Shown here: positions 1-8,574 of the stretch, piece by piece | Position numbering within the stretch: position 1 is the first letter of the stretch | Layout: the number at the start of each line of letters is the position of its first letter | Origin: Isotricha intestinalis | Taxonomy: Eukaryota; Ciliophora; Litostomatea; Vestibuliferida; Isotrichidae | Length of the DNA: 38,382 bases | Reading direction: 5' to 3' | NCBI GenBank assembly: GCA_023807065.1 | Contig: JAJJLU010003683.1 | Span: 1-38,382, forward strand | Program-made: the position numbers and the translations under genes | Notes under the pieces: generated by a model | Seen by the model: the letters and a program-made list of their open reading frames with translations, nothing else | Databases searched by the model: none | Told to the model about the DNA's origin: nothing

Positions 1-703
1 AAAATATAACAAATGAATCCCTTATAAATTATTTATTCAAATTGTTAGATGAATATATAATATCTAATAATATTAAAATAATATTTGAATTACAAAAAAA
101 AAATAATATTATTTTGAAATTATTGTCTTCTTCTATACAAAATAATTGAATAAAAAGTTTTAAATCATTAATCTCATTAATAGAAATGGAGACAAAAAAA
201 TATGAAACATTGATTAGTGAAAATATAATTTCAGAAGAGAATGTAGAAAAAAAATATAAAGATCAAAATAATGATTTATTAAAAAAAAAAACAAATTAAA
301 AAATGAATTAAAAGAGGCAATGAGCAAATGGGAAAAAGAAAAAAATGATTTATCAAATAATTTAAATGATTTAAAATTAAATTCTTCAAAAATATTGGGA
401 GAGAATTCTACTTTAAAAAAGTTAGAAGATGAATTGAATAAAAAAAATGAACAAAATTTAAATGAGATTAACTCTTTAAAAAAAGAAAGAAAACAATTAT
501 ATGATCAATTAACAATATTATATGAAGAAAAAAAAAATGAGTATGAAAATGTTAAACAAAAATATAAATACTTTTATGATTCTTATTTTTCTTTATCTGA
601 ACAATCTGATAGTGCAATTGTTAGAAAAGAAGAAGAAAAGGAAATTTTGCAAAAGAAAATAAATGAATTCGGAGAAGAAATAAAAAATCTAAAAAAGAAG
701 ACA

Positions 704-805
704 GAGACATTAACCTTAGAAAATGAAAATTTAAAATCAAAACTAATAGAACAAGAGACATTAACCTTAGAAAATGATAATTTAAAATTAAAACTAATAG
801 AACAA
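704..805 (+). repeat. 51-bp tandem duplication in coiled-coil gene
   Basis: Two adjacent 51-bp units (704-754 and 755-805) encode 17-residue copies beginning ETLTLEN and ending KLIEQ. They differ at a few positions only. The unit is in frame, so it lengthens the coiled coil without breaking it. Confidence 0.85.
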
Positions 806-1009
806 GATAAATTAAAAGAAAAAATAGACAAATTATATAATATATCAACATCATTTTCCTCAGAAAAAGAAAGATTGTGTATACAAATAGATATTTTAAA
901 ATTTCAATTAAGTGTTCAGGACCAGAGGTTGAAAGAATTTGAAGAATATAAAACAATAGTTGAAATAAAATTAGAAATTGAAAAAAATGAAAGGGAAAAT
1001 ATAAAAAAA

Positions 1010-1183
1010 GAGAATGAAGAACTAAAAGAAAAAAGTGAAAAACAAAATGAAAAAATAGTTAAATTAGAAAAAGAGAATGAAGAACTAAAAGAAAAAATTG
1101 AAAAACAAAATGAATGATTAGTTAAATTAGAAAAAGAGAATGAAGAACTAAAAGAAAAAATAGTTAAATTTGAAGAAAAAATA
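1010..1183 (+). repeat. 63-bp tandem repeat encoding 21-residue heptad units
   Basis: Copies start at 1010, 1073 and 1136 (GAGAATGAAGAACTAAAAG each time), so the period is 63 bp, equal to 21 residues or three heptads. The third copy is partial and diverges after about 30 bp. Copy 2 carries the TGA at 1115-1117 where copy 1 has AAA. Confidence 0.85.
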
Positions 1184-1240
1184 TCAAAAATAGAAGAAAA
1201 ATTAAACAAATAATTTTTAATTTAAAAATATTCATTATTA

Positions 1241-1705
1241 TTAGTAAAAAAATAAAGAACCTTTCTCATTAATATTTTTTTTAATATACGAAAAAGATTG
1301 AGGATTATCAAAAAGTCTTTTTCCTTCTTTAACAATTTTTGAACTAAGAACTGCATCAATGTTTCTATGATCTAAGAAAAATTAAATGGAAAAAAAATTT
1401 TTTTTCTATAAAAGAACCATCGTAATTTAAAATTTTTTTTTTCAATTTCTCAATTAGCAAAAAACCCCAGCAGTTTGAGTAAAAGGACATAAAGGTACAT
1501 AAACATTTTTTAAATGAAAACCACCTAATGAATAAGTAATACAGAACCATATTAATTTTAACAAATCTAAAATCAATTATTTATTTACTTCTAAAGATTT
1601 ACAATTAATTCCTATTGTTGATAAAATTCCATCTAGTTCAAGTAATATTTTAAATTTTTTAATAAATTTAATGAAATTAATTTTTTGAAAAATATAGATG
1701 GTTAT
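1241..1705 (-). pseudogene. Decayed protein-coding remnant, family not recognised
   Basis: On the minus strand, protein-like frames are visible but interrupted. From about 1705 downward one frame reads through a LLELDGILSTIGINCKSLEV stretch, then a TAA, then a segment containing SLGGFHLKNVYVPL and CPFTQTAGVF, then a TAA. A shifted frame then gives a clean tail with LDHRNIDAVLSSKIV and RLFDNPQSFSYI, ending at the TAA at 1241-1243. G+C and amino-acid variety are above the local spacer, which is why I call it a former gene. I cannot name the family. At least two stops and one frameshift separate the pieces. Confidence 0.45.
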
Positions 1706-1804
1706 TTATAAATTAACTTACTTTAATTTAATTTTCATTTTATATATATTGTTCATATAAAAAAATCTTTTTAAACAGAATTAAAAAAAAGTATATATAT
1801 TAGA

Positions 1805-3196
1805 TTAATTTTCTTCAATTATATTTTTTATTGAACTCAAAGCATCATTAAACTCTTTTAAATCTCCTCCTTTTCTTCGAATAATCATAATATATTTATC
1901 ATTTTCATCTATTCTCATTAATTTCATTTCATTTATTAAAATTTTGAATTCAATAGTTTCATAATCTTCATCTTCATCATCATCATTACTAAATTTAATA
2001 ATAGCTTTTAAATTATCAGGAGAACAATCAATTTCAATTTTATTATATATCTCATCATCTTTTTCAATATCATTTAAAATAATATTCATAAATTCAATTG
2101 GTTGAATATTATTTAATATAATCAAATTTTTATTAAAAACATTTTTATCTTCTTTATATTGTTTAATAGGAATATCATGTTTAAAAAATGTTTTAATTTC
2201 TTCAGTACATCTAAATATATCTTTCTTAATTCCTTCTTTTTTCATTTGTTTATTTAAATTTAATATTTCTTTTTCTTGATGTACATGATTTTCTCTAGAA
2301 GAAAGTTCATTTAAAACATCTAATAAATTACTACAATCATTATTTAACCAAGGATCTTTTAATATTTCTTCAATATTATTATATCTATCATCAGGATTTA
2401 AAGAAATCATTTTAAAACATAAATTAAAAAAATCATCAGATAAATTTAAATCATTTAAACTTTCTTTATAAAACTTTAATTTACTATTATAACTTCTTGC
2501 CTTAATTGCATCTAATAAAGAATTTATTTTTGGAAAAGGAATACCACAAGTTACTAAAGCAAATAAAGTAATTCCTAAAGAATAAATATCACTTTTAATT
2601 CCAATATAAATTTTTTGTGTTATAAATTCAGGAGGAAAATAACCATAGTTCCTTTTTTTTCTATATTTCTCATCTACATTTTTTCCTTTTAATTCTTGAG
2701 AAAAAGAAAAATCTGAAAGTTTAATGTTAAAATCTTTATCAAGTAAAATATTATCTAATTTAATATCTGAATGTGTATAACCTTTTTCATGTAATGAATT
2801 AATACCATATAATATTTCTTTAAAAATATATTTTGATATATTTTCATCAAAACCTTTTTTAACACTACTTACAAAATAAAATAATTCTCCTTTTTCTGCA
2901 TTTTCTAAAATTATATAATCTAATTTATTTGATTTAAATCCATGTTTTAATTTTGAACATGTATCATTTTGAAATATATTTTATTATATTTTTATTTTGG
3001 ATTTTTTATAAATTTTTAATTCTCTTTCATATTCATCTATACATTTTTCGTTAAATATTTTTATTGCATATTTTTGATGAGAAACAATTTCTTCACTTAA
3101 ATATACTTTTCCACTTGTACCTTCTCCTATTTTATTTAATAAAATGTATTTATCATCTAATATTCCTTTATTTTCTTTATTGTTTGGAGAATCCAT
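1805..3196 (-). pseudogene. Protein kinase (pseudokinase-like) broken by tandem TAA TAA
   Basis: The start ATG (3194-3196) opens a kinase N-lobe: a glycine-rich loop GEGTSGKVYL, then the VAIK-type lysine in YAIKIF. Two consecutive in-frame TAA codons follow at 2984-2986 and 2981-2983. The same frame then stays open to 1805 (about 391 codons). This part holds the rest of the kinase fold: LILE-type hinge (YIILENAEKGELF), the catalytic loop, DxxSLG-type helix F (SDIYSLGITLFAL), and a final arginine (NPDDRY). The catalytic loop reads HSD rather than HRD, the metal-binding motif DFS rather than DFG, and PPE replaces APE. A C-terminal region (about 2170-1805) resembles a KA1-type membrane/regulatory module but is not firmly assigned. 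No GT-AG intron could remove the two stops. Most likely a decaying pseudokinase gene. Confidence 0.8.
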
Positions 3197-3389
3197 TTAA
3201 AAAATAATTTTCTTTTATATTTTATATATGAATTACTTTTGTTGAAATTATATTACTAAATGTTTTATAATATTTTTAAATATCAATAAAATTTATTATT
3301 TTTTATAAATTAATAAATTTGTACATTTATATACATTTTATATAAAAAATGTTTTAAATTTTTTTTTTAATTTGAACAGCAATAATAAA

Positions 3390-4350
3390 TTATAATTGAA
3401 TTATTTGAATACTATAATTATTAATATTTTCAAAATCGTTAAATTCTTCTTCATTATTTTTTAATTCAATTTCTAAATTTCTTTTCCCAGTTGAAAATAA
3501 AAGATAATCATCAAAAGTATCAATTGAAGAAATGTTATCTCTAAAATTTAATTCCTTTATCTTTTTATAATTATTTAAATTATATAAACTTATTTTACCA
3601 TTCATATCACCTGAATATAAAATATTATTTTTTAAATCAATTGAAAAATTTGTTTTTTGTTGAGTAAAATTTATTCTTTCAAAATTAGTAATTTCTTGAT
3701 TTAAATTCCTAATATCAAATAATGAAATTTTGTTACTATTTCTATATCCAATAAGAATTTGATTTTTATTAATTAATTGAATTTGATTAATAGAGTAGTT
3801 AAGCTTAATTATATTTTCAATTTAGTCTGTTTTAAAATAACAAAATAATAAATTTTTATTATATGACCCAAGTAAATAAAAAGAATGTTCAAAATAATAA
3901 TCAAAACAATTTAAAAGATTATAATTTTTATTGTGTTTTGGATGTAAAATTTTATTTGTAATTAAATCTATTTTTGACAAAAAATTTCCTCCAGTAAATA
4001 AATTTAAACTATAAGGTTCTACTTTGACAAAAATTGGCTCATATATTTTTTCTTTTGTTCTATCTTCAAAGAAAAATGATTTTTTTAGATTTAAATTATA
4101 TCAAATAATCTTATTGGATTTTGATGGGAACATTCAAAAATTAATCCTCATAATTTTTTTCTCATAAAATATCAAAATCATTTATAAAATTATTTTCTTT
4201 AAAATTTCTTATTGGAGAATTATTTAAATGTCTTATTTGTATATTGCATTTATCATCTATCAAAATGAAAGATAATTTATCAATAAATTTTACTTTTTTT
4301 ATAAAATTGTTTTTTTCTGGAATATAATTGAAATATAAAAATTTATCCAT
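3390..4350 (-). pseudogene. WD40 protein remnant, WRAP53/TCAB1 (WDR79)-like
   Basis: The minus strand from ATG 4350 encodes WD40-type beta-propeller blades across at least three frames. Breaks include a TGA at 4162-4164, frame changes near 4080-4150, and a TAA at 3822-3824. The last part is open from 3821 to 3390. Blade motifs visible in order: NPIRLFDI, then LLGSYNKNLLFCYF, then ILIGYRNSNKISLFDIRN, then ILYSGDMNGKISLYNL, then LLFSTGKRN near the end. The order and spacing (a PIxxxD blade, a GSY blade, a GYRxSxxI...D-R blade, then SG...G.IS, then an S-G-x-R blade before the C-terminus) match the telomerase Cajal-body protein WRAP53/TCAB1, as I remember that family. In other organisms it binds CAB-box RNAs, including telomerase RNA. 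The family call is an inference; WD40 is firm. Confidence 0.6.
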
Positions 4351-4626
4351 TTTTTTTTAAAATATATATTTTTATCAATTTTTTTTATTTATTTGTTTTG
4401 TATTATTCTGTTAATAAATTAATAATGAAAAAAGTGTTGGTTTTTTTTAAATATTTTTTACAATTATATAATTCAATTATTAATTATAAAGTATATATTT
4501 TTTACATCTACTTTTCTTATTAAATATTGTTCATAAATTAATTTATAATTAAATTCAGAATTTATCAACAAATCATCTTATAAATAATTGTTTATTAATG
4601 ATTTATTAATTTTAAAAACAGAAAAA

Positions 4627-7000
4627 ATGTAAGAAATATTTATAAGACAAAATTCAGATTTAATAAAAGAAGATTCAGAAGAAACAAAAAGATTAGTTGA
4701 AAAATATGGATATCTAAATAGAAATCCTTATACATCAGCAAGTTGTTTATCAAATACATTTTTATATTGGGCATATAAAATAATAAAATTAGGAAACTTA
4801 ATAAAATTAAAACCAGAATATTTAGGAAAATTAACAGGAAAAAATAGAAGAGAAGAATATTTAAAAGACTTTAAAGAAATATTGGAAAAAAAAAGATATA
4901 AATATAAAAAAAGATTAGCTTTAATTAGAGCAGGATTTAGAACAAATTTAAACTTTGTTATTTTTATGTTATTTTTCACTTTATTTCGTTCAATATTAAA
5001 TATAATTCAAATAACAATATTTAGAGAATTTATAAGTAGATTTAATAGAAAGCAACAAACAAATGGAGGTTTTTATAAAAATTTTTCTCATTGGAATGTT
5101 GTGATAACATATTTAACATTAAGAGTTATTGAAGTTTTTACAATGAGAAAATGTTGTGAATATCAAACTTTTTTAGGATTTAAAAATGGAACTGAATTAA
5201 CTTGTATTATTTATGAAAAATTATTAAAAGTTTCTCCTGCTTCTTTAAAAGAAAAATCTAAAAGTGGTGAAGTTATAAATTATATTCAAGTTGATGCACA
5301 TAGATTAACTTTTTTAATGTTAAGTTCACCAGATTTATTAACTATGCCTTTACAAATTATTGTTTTTTCATATGCTTTTTAAATTTTTTGGATGGAATTT
5401 TATTTTTGGATTAATTACTTTAATTTTTTTTTTATATCTCAATTTTAAATTACAAACAAAAATGAAAAAACTAATGGTTAATCAAATGAAAGTAAAAGAT
5501 AAAAGAATGAAAATAATAACAGAAACATTTAATAGTATCAAGCTATTAAAATTATATTCATAGGAAGATGAATTTTTAAATTGAATAAATGAAGCAAGAA
5601 GAAATGAATTAAGTTCATTATTAAATATAATGAAAAATGGAAATATTGCAGAATCAATTGGTTAGTTAGCACCAGTAGCGACAAGTATTATAAGTATTGG
5701 TGCTTATCAATTTTTTCATGATGTTTTAAAAATTGAAGATATTTTTACTTGTTTAGGTATTTTTGCTCAGTTACAATTTCCCATTAGAATGTTACCTGGT
5801 GTTATTAATGATTTTTATCAAACTTCAATTTCTATGGGAAGAATTGAGAAAGAAGGTGAAACTGAAATTAATGATAATATAGTTATAAAGTATGATAAAG
5901 ATACTGAAAGTAATGGAATTGATATTAAAATTGAAAATGGTAAATTTACTTGGGGTGGTGATTTAAATTCTGAGAATAAAGATAGTAAAAAGAATTATGG
6001 TGAAATGGAAAAAAAAGTTAGAGAAGGAAAAAATATTTTTGATATTAACAAAACAAAAGATATTAAAAATATTGATCAAATAGAATTATCATCATATATT
6101 CCATTTGATGACATAATAGATACAAGTAAAAAAATTAAAACAAAAACCAAAACAAAATTTCATTCAAAATACAGTGCAATGGTGAAGATATAGAAAACAA
6201 AATAAATGAAATAGGATTATTAGATATAAATAAAGAAAACAATTTAAAACCGGTGATAAACAATATAAATTTAGAAATAAAAAAAGGAGAATTTGTATCT
6301 GTAATAGGAGAAGTTGGAAGTGGTAAAAGTTCCCTTCTTCAATCAATATTAAATAACATGATATCATTATCAAATCAATCTTGAATAATAGTAAATGGAA
6401 CAATATCATATGTTTCTCAAATTCCATGGATTAGAAATGCAACAGTAAAAGATAATATATTATTTTTTAATAAATATGATGAAGAAAAATATAATAAATC
6501 AATAGAATTAAGTGAATTAAAACCAGAGAAAAAATGGTTGATAATTTAATAAAAGCACCAATATGTACTTTTCATGAAACAACACCAAAAGGTCAAATTT
6601 TTAATAGATTATCAAAAGATATTGATAATGTTGATGGAAGAAGTATGAGAGAAATAAATGGATTTTTTTCTTGTATAATATCATTTTTATCATCATTTAT
6701 TATTTGTACAATTTATCAACCATATTCAATATTATTTTTACCTTTTATGGGAATAATTCGATATAAAATATCTCAATTTTATTCAAATTGTTCAAGAGAA
6801 ATGTTTCGATTAGAAGGAATAGTAAGAAGCCCAGTATTAAATTTATTAAATGAAACAATACCAGGAACAACAACAATAAGAGCATTTCAGTATTAAAAAA
6901 AATATTTATCGTTTCAAGATAAAAGTGATGACACATTAAAAATGAGAATGGTAATAAATGGAACCGGAAATATTTTGTTTTGTTTTTGCTCTTAAAAAAT
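4627..7000 (+). pseudogene. ABCC (MRP)-type ABC transporter remnant with internal deletion
   Basis: A possible start ATG at 4627 is followed at once by TAA (4630). The frame reads an ABCC N-terminal region and the first transmembrane domain to 5382, shifts near 5360-5380, and continues past TAG 5561, TGA 5582 and TAG 5663. After another shift near 6175 it enters nucleotide-binding domain 1: Walker A GEVGSGKSS at 6307-6333, a TGA at 6382, then VNGTISYVSQIPWI, the Q-loop region. The signature LSGGQ, Walker B, the linker and the start of TMD2 are missing. Sequence jumps near 6530 into mid-TMD2 (TTPKGQIFNRLSKD) and fades after TTTIRAF, with TAA at 6894. NBD2 is absent. Both TAG codons sit where ABCC proteins normally have Trp (the KLYAWE motif and a nearby site), consistent with TGG to TAG. 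It cannot make a transporter. Confidence 0.85.
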
Positions 7001-7310
7001 ATTAGAATTAAAATTATATCAATAATAAATTTTTGATAGATATTTTATCCTATTTTTAGAATAAGAAAATTTAGGTCTTTCATTATTTTTAATTTATTTT
7101 TTAGGAATATTTTTTCATTCATATTATTCGATTTAGAACTAATATTAGCACTATTCAATTTTTTAACAATTTAATTTTTTGTTTAACATTTTATCTTTCT
7201 TCATTTTAATTTAATTAAATAAATTCAATTAAAAAAATAAAAACAAAATAATTTAAACATACATTAATTTCGAAAGAATAAAAAGGCTAAATATATATTT
7301 AATTGTATAT
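7001..7310. other. A/T-rich spacer, no gene seen
   Basis: Convergent spacer between the ABCC remnant and the 3' end of the surface-protein gene. Frames are closed at high density and no motif or RNA-like structure stands out. It may contain faded ABCC sequence, but I cannot align any. Confidence 0.6.
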
Positions 7311-8042
7311 TTAAAACAAAATCAAAAATAAAAAGATAATTATAGTGGGAGTCATTTTAATAAAATTTTGTCCAGCTTTTCCAATTGTAATTTCAGGTTC
7401 ATTCACATTTCCCACATTTTCTTCAGCATCAATAACTTTCAAAAGATAAACACTTCCTCCTTCAACATCAGAACATTGAAAAGTACAATTTAATTTTCTT
7501 CCATCTTCTTTATATCTTTCACAATCACCAACAATATCACTTTTTGATTCTTTCTTTAATGAAACTGAAGATGTAGTTGCAACTTCCTTATTACATATTA
7601 TAATAGAATTTTGGGACTCTTTATTATCAAAATAATTTTTCATAGAAACGCATACAAAACCAAATTTAATGAGCAGAGGATCGTTTTTTAGTTCATTATT
7701 TTTTGTTTCATAATAAATAAGTAAACGATAAGTCTTTTCTGGAGTCACAGTACTTAAATCAAAGGTACAATTAGCTTGATTTTTTTTATCTTTTACATCG
7801 TAACATGATCCTGTTATTTGTGTTATTGAATCTCTTTTTATTATAGGAATGATTTTTGATAATGAAATTTCTTCTGTATCAAATGTTATTATAATATATT
7901 GCTCTTTCATTGCATATAATTGATTATTCGATATTACATAAGTGGCTGTAAGTTGGTTTGATGGAAAAATAATGGATAAGAAAATTACGACTGAATATAA
8001 GAAATATTTGTACATTTTTTTATAATTAAAATTATAATTCAT
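7311..8042 (-). CDS. Secreted/GPI-type surface protein with two NCTF repeats
   Basis: Intact 243-codon gene ending in TAA. The N-terminus has a hydrophobic signal segment (about residues 11-25: YKYFLYSVVIFLSIIF), so Met10 is as good a start as Met1. Two copies of a Cys-containing beta-rich module follow. One has C80 and NCTF at 91-94; the second has C174 and NCTF at 185-188, each followed by a short acidic strand and a Y-x-L-x-V/I strand (TYRLLIYYE; VYLLKVIDAE). Each NCT is an N-glycosylation sequon and its Cys probably pairs with the upstream Cys. The last 14 residues are purely hydrophobic (PTIIIFLFLILF), as in GPI-anchor signals or a tail anchor. Function is unknown; I infer a cell-surface or secretory-pathway protein. 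The repeat points to duplication of an Ig-like or other beta-sandwich domain. Confidence 0.85.
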   Translation of the reverse strand: MNYNFNYKKMYKYFLYSVVIFLSIIFPSNQLTATYVISNNQLYAMKEQYIIITFDTEEISLSKIIPIIKRDSITQITGSCYDVKDKKNQANCTFDLSTVTPEKTYRLLIYYETKNNELKNDPLLIKFGFVCVSMKNYFDNKESQNSIIICNKEVATTSSVSLKKESKSDIVGDCERYKEDGRKLNCTFQCSDVEGGSVYLLKVIDAEENVGNVNEPEITIGKAGQNFIKMTPTIIIFLFLILF

Positions 8043-8574
8043 TTTAATAGTTTTTTTGTGTCATCAAAAACAAAAATATTTTATAAAAATAAAATATTGT
8101 TCAAAAATAAAATTAATTTTGAGATATTATTACCAATTGTTAAAAAATTAAAGAAAAATAAACTTAAAGATGTTGTTTCTTCTATCTTACAAAATATTAA
8201 TAGTATTATTATTTTGAGAAAGAAGGAATTGAATCATCTTTTAAAATGATAAAATATAAATTATATCTTTATGATCTGTTTTAATTGTTTTAATTTATTA
8301 TCAATTTTCAGATTTATTAATACTATTTTCTTCATTTTTTCCTCCAATTAAGCTATTTTTTTCTACAATTCTAGTTTAGAATATAATTTTTTTAGCAATA
8401 ATTGTTTAAATAATAACATTAATAATAATATCTATAATTTCAATTTATATAATTTTATGTGTTTTTTTAAAAGATAATATTAATAAAGGATATATTTTAT
8501 TTTTTAAAGATTAAATTTATTTTTAATTTAAATGTTTTTTAAATAATAAATAAAAGTTATAAATTTAGAAATTC
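8043..8574. other. Divergent intergenic region, probable promoters for both neighbours
   Basis: Lies between the divergent surface-protein gene (-) and the anoctamin gene (+), so it must hold both promoters. It is A/T-rich with no recognisable element. A 63-codon frame at 8058-8249 is of low complexity (K/N/I) and is not supported as a gene. Confidence 0.5.

Larger units (their letters stand above)
3..1213 (+). pseudogene. Coiled-coil protein gene remnant, 5' end outside window
   Basis: A lysine/glutamate/asparagine-rich reading frame enters from the left edge and reads as protein from position 3 to about 281. It shifts by one base in a ten-A run at 281-290 and continues in a second frame to a TAA at 1211-1213. 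In-frame TGA codons lie at 147-149 and 1115-1117. The longest open part is 320-1117 (265 codons). The protein would be one long heptad-type coiled coil with no globular domain visible, so a structural or tethering role is all that can be inferred. Two internal tandem duplications (51 bp and 63 bp units) made part of it. The TGA at 1115 falls where the neighbouring repeat copy has AAA (Lys), which shows a secondary change. Two stops plus a frameshift make a decayed gene most likely; sequencing error in the A-run could explain only the shift. Confidence 0.65.

Noticed and set aside
583..1209. Minus-strand ORFs opposite the coiled-coil gene
   Set aside because: Ser/Phe-rich shadows of the Lys/Glu-rich plus-strand repeat.
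2982..3000. Short intron removing the double TAA in the kinase gene
   Set aside because: No GT...AG pair on the minus strand brackets the two stops while keeping the frame.
4627..6193. Ciliate code with TAA and TAG as glutamine
   Set aside because: Several stops in remnants could be Gln, but both TAG codons in the ABCC remnant replace conserved Trp. ORFs of 1782-1820 codons contain no TAA or TAG, and CAA/CAG serve for Gln, so the standard code fits the intact genes.
8058..8249. 63-codon ORF upstream of the anoctamin gene
   Set aside because: Low-complexity Lys/Asn/Ile composition, no motif, and it lies in a region that must hold two promoters.
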